Positions 16,850 through 25,149 of a stretch of DNA of 64,000 nt are shown here, piece by piece (position 1 is the stretch's first letter; each line of letters begins with the position of its first letter). Under the pieces are notes generated by a model that was given only the letters and a program-made list of their open reading frames with translations, had not been told where the DNA came from and ran no database searches. Made by a program: the position numbers and the translations under genes. The stretch is from positions 124,001 to 188,000 of the forward strand of contig NZ_WASO01000002.1 of NCBI RefSeq assembly GCF_009712605.1, written 5' to 3'. Origin of the DNA: Paludibacter sp. GTDB taxonomy: Bacteria; Bacteroidota; Bacteroidia; Bacteroidales; Paludibacteraceae.

Positions 16850-19822
16850 ATGAAGTTAAAATTTTACTTTACCCTTATTTTAGCCGCCTTTGCTGCTACT
16901 TTTTTTGCCCAGGTTGTCAATAATCGGTCCGCTTCGGGTGCGACCGCTTCAACTGTAGTGCCCGCTACTGTCAGGGTTGCTGTCGTTGATTCGGTGAATA
17001 ACCAGCCGATCGAATTTGCCTCGGTGAGATTGTTCAATTCGAAAACAAATCAACTGACGCAGGGTGCCGTGACAAGTCAAAACGGGCGTGTTGAACTGAA
17101 GGACGTAAAACCGGGGGGCTATTATCTTTTGATGTCATTTACCGGATATAATACAAAGCGGTTGAACCTCCGGGAACAAAATTTCCGGCGAAATGTCATT
17201 GATTTGGGTAATGTGAAATTAGGTGCTTCGAATGTGATGCTGGGAGCTGTAACGGTAACCGGAAAATTGCCCGAAATGGTTGTGAAGGAAGATACGGTGG
17301 AATATAATGCTGCCGCTTTTAGGACTCCCGAAGGTGCTGTGGTGGAAGATCTGATCAAGCGTTTGCCCGGCGTGCAGGTGGATGCAGATGGCAAGATTAC
17401 TACTGCTGCGGGTAAACAAGTAACCAAGGTGCGGGTAAACGGGAAGGAGTTTTTTGGCGATGATCCTAAAATGGCAACCAAGAATCTGACTGCCGATGTT
17501 GTTGATAAAGTACAGGTCATTGAAAAGAAATCGGATTTGGCCATATTGACCGGAGTGGATGATGATGAACCCGAAACCATTATCAATCTTACCATAAAGA
17601 AAGGGATGATGAAGGGGTGGATGGGTAATCTTTCTGCCGGAGGAGGCCAGATCCTGAATAATAAAAATGATGAAGATCCCCGATATGTGGCATCTTCCAT
17701 GCTAAATCGGTTTACTGATACGGAACAATATTCAATTATAGGAAACTCGAATAATATCAACGAAAGAGCTTTTACTGATCGCGGAAACAATGTAATGTCG
17801 GGTCGTGGCGGCAACTTTGGCGGTGGCGGAACAGGAGGAACCGGCATTACAAGCTCCTCTACCTTCGGCTTTAATATGGCAAAGGAGGTAAACAAGAAAT
17901 TGAAAGTGGGCGGCAATATTTCGTATAACTATGGAGATAACTACACCAATAGCCGCAGTTTTCGAGAAAATATTTTTACAGATAGCGTCTCCTATCGACG
18001 AAGCACCTCTGTTGCCCGTTCTTTCACGCACAATTTTTCGATAGGCGGTAAAATGGAGTACCAAATGGACTCAGTGACCACGTTTATTTTTACTCCGACG
18101 TTTTCTTATAATTCATCGTTGGCTCACAATTCATCTTATCAAAAATCAATGGCTGGCGACAAAGATTCTACGGCAGTTAATGAGAGTAATTCCGCCAGTT
18201 CATTAAGTTCTAACGGTACCAATTTGGGCTTGCAATTGGATTTTTCGCGAAGATTGTCGGCCAAAGGGAGACGCATTAGTTTCAGCGGTTCATTAAATTT
18301 GAATGAGAGTAATGGTAACGGAACAAACAATTCAACTAATATCTTCTACCTGGCTACAGGGAAAAATACGGTGTTTAATCAGGAAAATGCCAACACGGCA
18401 AACCGTAATTCCTATAACATGCGATTTACCTACGTCGAGCCGATTGCCAAGAACTATTTTATTGATTTCTTGTATAATATTCAGTTCAATAATACTATCA
18501 ATGAAAGGGAGACGTATGACTATGATCCGGTTAACGGGACATACAGCGACCTGAATGCAAACTACAGCCGTAGCTCATCCGTGCATTCTATCAGCCAGAA
18601 TATCAGAGTGAATTTGAGGTCGGTACATCCACGATACACTTACAATATCGGTATGTCTGTTTCTCCAAGTTATACCCATAATTTGGGTTATGTCAAAGAT
18701 TGGTTTGGAGCTGGCATGGATTCGGTCTATAATGAACCGCAGCCCCGCAAAACGGTAAATTACGCACCTCAGTTTGAATTTACTTACCGTTTCTCTGGCG
18801 ACAAAATGATTCGTAAGTTTTTGCGTATGCGTTACAACGGGAGAACCAATCAGCCGTCAATCACACAGCTCGATCCGTCACAGGATGTAACCAATCCGTT
18901 GAATATCCGTAGTGGTAACCCGGATCTGTTGCCGTCGTTTAATCACAATATCTCACTTGAATACAACAGCAACAACAGAACATCGCAGTCGTCGTTCAGC
19001 ACATCTCTGACTCATACCTTTGAACAGAATTCAATCGTCAATTACACCACTTATGAGCCACGTACAGGAGTGCAATACACCAAGCCAATTAACGAAAACG
19101 GTACATGGAGCAGTCAGGCTGACATTTTATTTGCTACTCCTCTTGATAAACAAATGCACTTTAACCTGAACCTGCGAACCGGTGCCAGTTATAGTAATCT
19201 GGTAGGTTATACGTTACTGCAAAAACAAAGCGAGCGTAATGTGTCACATACAGCGTCCGTCTCTCCCAATTTATCGATAAGTTACAAGAATAACTGGTTT
19301 TATTGTCAGTTTAGGGGCTTGCTCCGGTATAGTTCCTCTACTTACTCCATGGAAGGAATCTCTCCGAAACAGTCGACCACCTACAATATCTCATATAACA
19401 ATCAGATAACCTTTCCATGGTCATTTTCTCTTTCATCCGATATTACTTATACTGCCAATCGGGGACTTAGTGCAGGATACAATCAGGATGAGGTGATGTG
19501 GAACGCACAACTAAACAAGGCATTTTTGCGTAATAATGCAGGTTCGCTGCGTCTTCAGTTCAACGATATTTTACACCAGCGTCTCAATCTGAACCGAAGC
19601 GTTACAACCAACTCCATTACCGATACGCAGTACACGGCTCTAACCAGTTATTGTATGTTGACCATCTCTTATCGTTTCAATAATATGGGTAATCGCCGGA
19701 GTGGCAACCGGTCTCGTTCCGGCTTTGACCCTTCCCAGATGCCTGAGGGATTTGATCGTCCTGCCGGTGGAGGCTTCCCTGGTGGCGGTGGATTTCCGGG
19801 CGGTGGAGGCAGACCCCGGTAA
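16850..19822 (+). CDS. Outer-membrane beta-barrel protein, TonB-receptor-like
   Basis: 990 aa. It has a signal peptide (1-21), then a carboxypeptidase-regulatory-like domain (about 43-125; Gly-Gly-Tyr-Tyr-Leu-Leu and Phe-Thr-Gly-Tyr), then a plug-like region (Glu-Asp-Leu-Ile-Lys-Arg-Leu-Pro-Gly-Val-Gln-Val near 166-177 and Val-Arg-Val-Asn-Gly-Lys-Glu-Phe-Phe-Gly-Asp), and a long OMP_b-brl_3-type barrel. The C-terminus is a Gly/Pro-rich tail with repeated Gly-Gly-Phe-Pro-Gly-Gly-Gly-Gly units after Asp-Pro-Ser-Gln-Met-Pro, unusual after a barrel. No SusD partner is adjacent, so this is not a standard SusCD pair. Ligand unknown. A strong terminator follows. Confidence 0.88.
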   Translation: MKLKFYFTLILAAFAATFFAQVVNNRSASGATASTVVPATVRVAVVDSVNNQPIEFASVRLFNSKTNQLTQGAVTSQNGRVELKDVKPGGYYLLMSFTGYNTKRLNLREQNFRRNVIDLGNVKLGASNVMLGAVTVTGKLPEMVVKEDTVEYNAAAFRTPEGAVVEDLIKRLPGVQVDADGKITTAAGKQVTKVRVNGKEFFGDDPKMATKNLTADVVDKVQVIEKKSDLAILTGVDDDEPETIINLTIKKGMMKGWMGNLSAGGGQILNNKNDEDPRYVASSMLNRFTDTEQYSIIGNSNNINERAFTDRGNNVMSGRGGNFGGGGTGGTGITSSSTFGFNMAKEVNKKLKVGGNISYNYGDNYTNSRSFRENIFTDSVSYRRSTSVARSFTHNFSIGGKMEYQMDSVTTFIFTPTFSYNSSLAHNSSYQKSMAGDKDSTAVNESNSASSLSSNGTNLGLQLDFSRRLSAKGRRISFSGSLNLNESNGNGTNNSTNIFYLATGKNTVFNQENANTANRNSYNMRFTYVEPIAKNYFIDFLYNIQFNNTINERETYDYDPVNGTYSDLNANYSRSSSVHSISQNIRVNLRSVHPRYTYNIGMSVSPSYTHNLGYVKDWFGAGMDSVYNEPQPRKTVNYAPQFEFTYRFSGDKMIRKFLRMRYNGRTNQPSITQLDPSQDVTNPLNIRSGNPDLLPSFNHNISLEYNSNNRTSQSSFSTSLTHTFEQNSIVNYTTYEPRTGVQYTKPINENGTWSSQADILFATPLDKQMHFNLNLRTGASYSNLVGYTLLQKQSERNVSHTASVSPNLSISYKNNWFYCQFRGLLRYSSSTYSMEGISPKQSTTYNISYNNQITFPWSFSLSSDITYTANRGLSAGYNQDEVMWNAQLNKAFLRNNAGSLRLQFNDILHQRLNLNRSVTTNSITDTQYTALTSYCMLTISYRFNNMGNRRSGNRSRSGFDPSQMPEGFDRPAGGGFPGGGGFPGGGGRPR

Positions 19823-19854
19823 TAGGAGCTAAATATATTGTCCTGTAATAAAAC

Positions 19855-19898
19855 GAAAAGAGGAAGAGTGTCAGCCCCGACAGATCTTCCTCTTTTTC
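19855..19898. terminator. Bidirectional rho-independent terminator
   Basis: GAAAAGAGGAAGA (19855-19867) pairs with 19885-19898 through a 17-nt loop, with A-rich and T-rich flanks. It separates the convergent barrel and lipoprotein genes. Confidence 0.8.
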
Positions 19899-19910
19899 GT
19901 TTCTTGCCCG

Positions 19911-20609
19911 TTATATTTTCGTGTCCTGAGATGCAATATTTGTTGAATTTGAATTTTGTTCCTGTTTTATTTCCGGATGTAATTTGAGACTTATGACCCG
20001 TTTAAGATCTTGGTTGAATACCCATTCGTTGTCCATGCTGTCCCGGAATACAATGCCTGAATTCTCAATGTGGGGCGGGTTGTAGGCTCCAATATCGTCG
20101 GTGCCTTCTATCTGCGATAGATAAACGGCTCGAGTCGTGCCTGTCTTGATGTTATACAGGCAGGCAAACATCTTATCAGTATGAAATCCCCAATAAAAAA
20201 TGGCATAGTTGTTCACACAGAAGGACGAGAAAAACGGATCGAAATACGGGAGTTTGAGATAATGAAACTGCTTGCCATCGTAAAGAGAAAGTGTTGTGAC
20301 TACACCATGCATCGATTCATTTTTGGACTCAAAACGTTTCCCGTTCTCATCGGGTTCAGAACGCACTTGTGCATAAATGAGAGTGTCTTTGCCAATGTTG
20401 AATACTCCACTGTACAAGAGTGCTGTGTCAAGCGGGTGCGAGTTGTTATAAATCACGACGTAGCTTGCACCACAAACAGAAAAATCAATAGTATGCGGCA
20501 ACGAAAAAGTGTACTTTGTGATTATGTTGTCCGATGCAGGCAAATCGCTTTTCTTACCGCTACATGCTGCCAGTAGCAGCACAAACGAATAGATGAGAAG
20601 TTTTTTCAT
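19911..20609 (-). CDS. Hypothetical lipoprotein
   Basis: 232 aa from the ATG at 20609. That start gives a textbook lipoprotein signal (Met-Lys-Lys-Leu-Leu, then Leu-Leu-Ala-Ala-Cys). An upstream ATG at 20633 falls inside a hairpin repeat and is rejected. The mature part is rich in predicted beta strands with many Tyr and Phe, possibly a beta-propeller fragment or a sandwich, and ends in a Ser/Asn/Gln-rich tail. I do not recognise the family. It is followed by a bidirectional terminator and preceded by a repeat cluster, so it is likely its own unit. Confidence 0.65.
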   Translation of the reverse strand: MKKLLIYSFVLLLAACSGKKSDLPASDNIITKYTFSLPHTIDFSVCGASYVVIYNNSHPLDTALLYSGVFNIGKDTLIYAQVRSEPDENGKRFESKNESMHGVVTTLSLYDGKQFHYLKLPYFDPFFSSFCVNNYAIFYWGFHTDKMFACLYNIKTGTTRAVYLSQIEGTDDIGAYNPPHIENSGIVFRDSMDNEWVFNQDLKRVISLKLHPEIKQEQNSNSTNIASQDTKI

Positions 20610-20623
20610 GGTCAAGTGTTTTG

Positions 20624-20740
20624 TGTCGTCCATACGGGACTCCGTTTGTTGTATTCATGGGTGCTTCTATAAACCTGTCATCCCTAACGGGATTGTTCCT
20701 TTGCCGGATGTTGCTGGTTCCGTGTCGCTATGCACGGTAA
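20624..20740. repeat. Cluster of short hairpin repeats
   Basis: Three small stem-loops occur in 115 nt: GTCC/GGAC (20628-20640), ATCCC/GGGAT (20680-20693) and CCGTG/CACGG (20720-20737). They resemble the REP-like hairpins common between Bacteroidota genes. They fill the gap between the lipoprotein and S41 peptidase genes. Confidence 0.55.
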
Positions 20741-20744
20741 TATT

Positions 20745-22169
20745 CTATTTGTAGCTATCGGCAATAAGCTGGTATATTTGATCTATCCAATCTATATCGT
20801 TTTTTAAATATAAATCAGGGAATATGCCATTCTTATCTACAGGGGATTCGGGTAAACGTTGAGATATAGTTGAAGCATAATCTAAATTCCACCAAGTAAC
20901 ACCAATATCTCCTTTTGGAGCATATGACTTTACATTAGAGAAATCCAAGCATCCGGCCGTGTTCTCACCCAGTATTTTTGCTTTTGCACTTTGCTTAGCA
21001 ATCAGTATAAATTCTTCCGCACTGCTGGCACAGTATCTGTCGACTATGATATAGATGTGTGTTGGATAAAGAAATACTGTGTCTAATTTTATAGTCAGTT
21101 CGTTTGTTTCATGTAAAGGTATAAATTGACCAATATTTGCTTTCATTCGTGTTATCAATTTTCTTACGAAAAGGTTCTCTTCTTCCGTTAGTTCATCTTG
21201 TAAATTTTCTATCGTGTTTTGCGAACAATAGTATTTTACGCCTTGTCTGACTATTGGATTTGTGTACAGATAGGGTATTAGTTCTGCGAATGTATCGTCA
21301 CTTCCACCTCCGTTTCCTCTCAGGTCGAGGATCAAATTTGGTGTGTGTCGCAGTTTTTGTTTATTTCTTTGCAAAAAATCAGTAATGGTAGGTTTATAAG
21401 AGCTGTCGAATGTAGGTAATGCCAAATATAAAGTACTGTCACAGTATTTTTGGTTGTGAGAAATAAGATTTTCTTGCTTTTGCGGGCTATTTGTTATTGA
21501 CGAGATTCTTTTCCAGCTATCTATATTCATTTGACTTACTTTTATGTCACGTCTTGATTCTAAAGAATGTAATTCATCGTACAAAAAATAATCATACTGA
21601 TTTTTCTGATTTTGTTTTAGTTCGAACATTACTTCTCCTTTCTTCCAATACTTCTTATTAGTGTTCAAAACAACACCAATATAGTCGTGCAGAAAATTCG
21701 TGTTTTTGAAGACGACACACGTGTCTCTGTTATTGGCATAAATTCCTTCTAAATAATTTGTTGAGTTCTTTTGATTTAGAATCAAACTATCCTTGTTGAT
21801 TGAAATTTTCTCGGTAATAGCATTAAATAGAGAATCCTTAGCTTCTTCTGATAATTTTCTTGCTAAATGACCTATGCCAAGATAGTTTAAATGGGTATGT
21901 TTGTCTTCAAAAGCTGTAACATATGCGTCTAATAGACGTGCGCAATTATAATTCTGATATTGCTTGGTATCTGCTTTTATTAATAGTTGCTGAAATAGAG
22001 CATTTAATCTAATGCCATTGAATCCTTCTTTTTTATATTGATAACCGGCGTAATTCTCTTTCAAAGCATTATTTAATAGGATTAAATTTTCCTTGCAGTT
22101 GCAGCTGGGTTGCGCATATATAAGGTTGCAGAATAGAATGAATGCAAATAAAATTTTTGTTGTTTTCAT
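20745..22169 (-). CDS. S41 family peptidase (C-terminal processing type)
   Basis: 474 aa from the ATG at 22169, giving a signal peptide ending Ile-Tyr-Ala-Gln; six further upstream codons are possible. The S41 core is present: Leu-Asp-Leu-Arg-Gly-Asn-Gly-Gly-Gly-Ser (about 280-290), the nucleophile region Arg-Tyr-Cys-Ala-Ser-Ser-Ala-Glu-Glu-Phe (about 378-387) and Ala-Lys-Ile-Leu-Gly-Glu-Asn-Thr-Ala-Gly near 398. No PDZ domain is evident, unlike Prc/CtpA, so this is the shorter extracytoplasmic type found in Bacteroidota with unknown substrate. It is A+T-richer than mutS2 next door. It is probably exported to the periplasm. Confidence 0.85.
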   Translation of the reverse strand: MKTTKILFAFILFCNLIYAQPSCNCKENLILLNNALKENYAGYQYKKEGFNGIRLNALFQQLLIKADTKQYQNYNCARLLDAYVTAFEDKHTHLNYLGIGHLARKLSEEAKDSLFNAITEKISINKDSLILNQKNSTNYLEGIYANNRDTCVVFKNTNFLHDYIGVVLNTNKKYWKKGEVMFELKQNQKNQYDYFLYDELHSLESRRDIKVSQMNIDSWKRISSITNSPQKQENLISHNQKYCDSTLYLALPTFDSSYKPTITDFLQRNKQKLRHTPNLILDLRGNGGGSDDTFAELIPYLYTNPIVRQGVKYYCSQNTIENLQDELTEEENLFVRKLITRMKANIGQFIPLHETNELTIKLDTVFLYPTHIYIIVDRYCASSAEEFILIAKQSAKAKILGENTAGCLDFSNVKSYAPKGDIGVTWWNLDYASTISQRLPESPVDKNGIFPDLYLKNDIDWIDQIYQLIADSYK

Positions 22170-22421
22170 GCTGAAAAATATTGTCACGAAAAAGAGTTTT
22201 ACTTTGAAATAAATAGCAGCAAGATCATTTGTAGCATAGGCTTTTCCCGACTTTGCTTAATGGCAATCAAATCATTTCGCATTTTATCTCCCAAAGATCA
22301 ATAATTTATTTCTAAATTACAACTATTTAAGTTAAATGTTTTTGGTATTGGTGAAGGTTCGTGAATCAACGTCCGGCACAGCCTGTCGCGTTCAAAATAT
22401 TCCCGTATCAAATTGTTTGCG

Positions 22422-22429
22422 TATTTTTG
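22422..22429 (+). promoter_or_regulatory. Candidate -7 promoter element of mutS2
   Basis: TATTTTTG fits TAnnTTTG. The repeats at 22446-22597 would then lie in a leader of about 165 nt. Confidence 0.35.
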
Positions 22430-22445
22430 TAACCCGAAAATCTGA

Positions 22446-22540
22446 GCACACGGATTCCACAGATGCCTTCGGCAACACGGACAATCACTGTTCCTAAAAA
22501 TCAGTGTCGATCCGTGGATAATTCCGTGTTATCCGTGTGC
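22446..22540. repeat. Inverted repeat block upstream of mutS2
   Basis: GCACACGGAT (22446-22455) is perfectly complementary to ATCCGTGTGC (22531-22540). Nested inside, AACACGG (22474-22480) pairs with CCGTGTT (22524-22530), and CACTG with CAGTG. This could fold as a long hairpin in the mutS2 leader. Confidence 0.65.
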
Positions 22541-22549
22541 CCCGATTCC

Positions 22550-22597
22550 GATTCAATTGACACATTCGTAAATTAGCATATTGTCGCATTGGCATGA
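22550..22597 (+). repeat. 8-nt-period degenerate tandem repeat ending at mutS2 start
   Basis: Six consecutive 8-nt units; the first five all end in AT, for example TCGTAAAT (22566) and TAGCATAT (22574). The last unit, TGGCATGA (22590-22597), contains the mutS2 ATG. Confidence 0.65.
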
Positions 22598-25032
22598 TAT
22601 ATCCTTCCAATTTTGAGCAAAAAGTGGGGTTCGATACCGTTCGTAACCTCTTGCAGGAACGCTGCCTCAGCTCCATCGGGCGCGAAGAGGTGGAACTCAC
22701 CGTCTTTTCACCTGTTTACGATGAGGTGGTGCGCCGCCTTGCCGAGACGCGCGAAATGATGGATATCCTGATGGAGGAGGCAGATGCCTGGCCGGTGAGC
22801 TACTATTTCGACCTGCGCGAAATGCTCTCGCGGCTGCGGGTAGAGGGGACTTTTCCGCAGGAATCGGAGCTGTTTGATCTGCAACGCTCGCTGAGTACCA
22901 TTCGTGATTTGGTGCAGTTTTTTGCCCGACGAGACGAGACCCGTTACGTGGCGTTGCGCGCTTGTGCCGAAGGTACCGCGCTTTTTCCCGAAGTGCTCAA
23001 ACGGCTCGATGGCTTGCTCAATGCGCACGGATTGTTGAAGGACAATGCTTCGTCAGCATTGGCACAGATCCGACGCGACCTGTTTCAGGTGCAGGGTAGC
23101 ATTTCGCGTACTTTGCATTCTATTCTCAGAAAGGCGCAGTCCGAAGGTTTTGTGGAGAAGGATGCCGCTCCTTCCGTGCGCGACGGCCGTCTGGTGATTC
23201 CCGTTTCACCTTCGTTCAAACGGAAGTTACGGGGCATTGTGCACGATGAATCGGCCACTGGAAAGACGGTTTACATTGAACCGGCCGAGGTGGTGGAGGC
23301 CAACAACCGGGTGCGCGAGTTGCAGTCGGACGAGAGGCGCGAGAAAATTCGCATCCTCACTGAGTTTGCCAATTACATCCGTCCCGATCTTGAAGAATTG
23401 AAGGCTGCCTACCGTGTGTTGGGAATTTTCGATTTTATTCGTGCCAAGGCGCTGTTTGCGCTCGACAACGGAGCCATTGTTCCCCGCATTGACAACGATT
23501 GCCGCGTGGAGTGGGAGCGTGCTGTCCATCCTTTGTTACAACGAACGCTTAAAAAGGTGGGTAAATCCATCGTTCCGCTCGATATTACATTAAACGAAAA
23601 ACAACGCATCCTGCTGATTTCGGGTCCGAATGCCGGTGGTAAATCGGTTTGCCTGAAGACGGTGGGTTTGCTGCAATATATGGTACAGTGCGGTATTCCG
23701 GTACCAGTAAGTGATGCCAGTCGTTTCGGAATCTTCGACAAACTTTTTATCGATATCGGCGACGAGCAGTCGATCGAGGACGACCTCTCTACCTACAGTT
23801 CGCACCTGTTGCACATGAAACATTTTATCCGCAACAGCAACGGAAAAACCCTTTTGCTGATCGACGAATTCGGTACCGGTACCGAGCCGCAGATCGGGGG
23901 TGCCATTGCCGAAGCGGTACTGCACCGTCTCAATACCAACGGCGCTTTCGGGGTGATTACGACTCACTACACCAACCTGAAACACTTTGCGGAGACGGCC
24001 GAAGGCATCGTCAACGGCGCCATGTTGTTCGACCGCCATCAATTGCAACCTCTTTATAAATTACAGATAGGTATTCCCGGTAGTTCGTTTGCTATCGAAA
24101 TTGCCCGCAAGATTGGACTTTCGGAAGAGGTAATTGCCGAAGCATCCGAAAAGGCGGGTTCTGCGCATGTTGATCTGGATAAATATGTGCAGGATATTCT
24201 TCGTGATAAACATTATTGGGAAAACAAACGGCAACAGATTCGTCAGAAGGAGAAACGGCTCGAAGAGCTGACCGCCCGCTACGAAACCGACCAGAGCGAG
24301 ATGAAGGCGCAGCGCAAAGAGGTGATCAATAAGGCGAAAGCCGAAGCGCAACAGCTGTTGTCGGAAGCCAATGCCACCATCGAAAATACGATTCGTCGTA
24401 TCAAAGAGGCGCAGGCCGAACGGGAAGCTACCCGCGGAGCACGTCAGGAGTTTGAGGAATTTCGTACCAACCTCGACGAAAAGCCGAAGCGCGAAAAACA
24501 ACCCAAAGAAAAACATAAACCCAAACAGGAGAAGCAGTCCAAGCAGCCGGAAAAACCGAAACCCGAACCGATTAAAGCGGGTGATCGGGTGAAGCTGGCT
24601 GGTCACGACTCCATTGGCGATGTGATTGAAGTGGATGGCAATAACGTAACGGTAGCGTTCGGTAACCTTAAATCGACCGTCAAAGCCAATCGTTTGGAAC
24701 GGGTAAGTCGCAACAAAGAAAAAGAGATTGTCCGTCAGAAAGGTGCTTTGGGTAGTGATAGCGACGAGGTGTTGCGTCAGCGGAAACTCAACTTCAAACA
24801 GGATATCGATGTGCGGGGTATGCGGGGCGATGAGGCATTACAAGCGGTGCAGTATTTTATTGACGATGCCCTGATGATGGGTGTGGAGCGGGTGCGCATT
24901 CTGCACGGAACGGGTACCGGTATCCTGCGTCAGTTGATCCGTCAGTATCTGGGAACCATTCCCGGTGTGCGCCATTTTGCCGACGAACATGTACAATTGG
25001 GTGGAGCCGGAATTACGGTGGTAGATTTGTAG
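22594..25032 (+). CDS. mutS2: Endonuclease MutS2
   Basis: 812 aa, typical length. Order: a MutS2 core/lever region (1-330), an ATPase with Walker A Gly-Pro-Asn-Ala-Gly-Gly-Lys-Ser at 344-351 and Walker B Leu-Leu-Ile-Asp-Glu-Phe-Gly-Thr-Gly-Thr-Glu, a charged Lys/Glu/Pro-rich linker (about 600-670), and a C-terminal Smr nuclease domain with Asp-Val-Arg-Gly-Met-Arg and His-Gly-Thr-Gly-Thr-Gly. Proteins of this family limit recombination or act in ribosome rescue rather than mismatch repair. The start codon lies inside an 8-nt periodic repeat, and another tandem repeat starts 4 nt after the stop codon. Confidence 0.97.
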   Translation: MIYPSNFEQKVGFDTVRNLLQERCLSSIGREEVELTVFSPVYDEVVRRLAETREMMDILMEEADAWPVSYYFDLREMLSRLRVEGTFPQESELFDLQRSLSTIRDLVQFFARRDETRYVALRACAEGTALFPEVLKRLDGLLNAHGLLKDNASSALAQIRRDLFQVQGSISRTLHSILRKAQSEGFVEKDAAPSVRDGRLVIPVSPSFKRKLRGIVHDESATGKTVYIEPAEVVEANNRVRELQSDERREKIRILTEFANYIRPDLEELKAAYRVLGIFDFIRAKALFALDNGAIVPRIDNDCRVEWERAVHPLLQRTLKKVGKSIVPLDITLNEKQRILLISGPNAGGKSVCLKTVGLLQYMVQCGIPVPVSDASRFGIFDKLFIDIGDEQSIEDDLSTYSSHLLHMKHFIRNSNGKTLLLIDEFGTGTEPQIGGAIAEAVLHRLNTNGAFGVITTHYTNLKHFAETAEGIVNGAMLFDRHQLQPLYKLQIGIPGSSFAIEIARKIGLSEEVIAEASEKAGSAHVDLDKYVQDILRDKHYWENKRQQIRQKEKRLEELTARYETDQSEMKAQRKEVINKAKAEAQQLLSEANATIENTIRRIKEAQAEREATRGARQEFEEFRTNLDEKPKREKQPKEKHKPKQEKQSKQPEKPKPEPIKAGDRVKLAGHDSIGDVIEVDGNNVTVAFGNLKSTVKANRLERVSRNKEKEIVRQKGALGSDSDEVLRQRKLNFKQDIDVRGMRGDEALQAVQYFIDDALMMGVERVRILHGTGTGILRQLIRQYLGTIPGVRHFADEHVQLGGAGITVVDL

Positions 25033-25035
25033 TTT

Positions 25036-25142
25036 AGTATGCAGTCTACAGTACTCAGTACACAGTTGTTGAATTGTGTAATCGTTGAATTGTTTAATCA
25101 GCAGACTGCTGAAACCCTGAAATCCTGAATTTTGGAATAAAG
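25036..25142 (+). repeat. Heptad then octad tandem repeat after mutS2
   Basis: Five 7-nt units each beginning AGT (25036-25070; e.g. AGTACTC at 25050), then nine 8-nt units to 25142, most beginning GAA or TAA (e.g. GAATTGTT at 25087, GAAATCCT at 25119). It fills the whole gap between mutS2 and the convergent HU-SPOR gene. Confidence 0.7.
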
Positions 25143-25149
25143 AATTACT

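Larger units (their letters stand above)
22170..22593. other. Divergent intergenic region, S41 gene / mutS2
   Basis: Contains a candidate mutS2 -7 element, an inverted-repeat block and the octad repeat that runs into the mutS2 start codon, each listed separately. No coding sequence is supported. Confidence 0.5.

Noticed and set aside
20610-20633. Extended start for the hypothetical lipoprotein
   Set aside because: The extra codons fall in a hairpin repeat and would block lipoprotein export.
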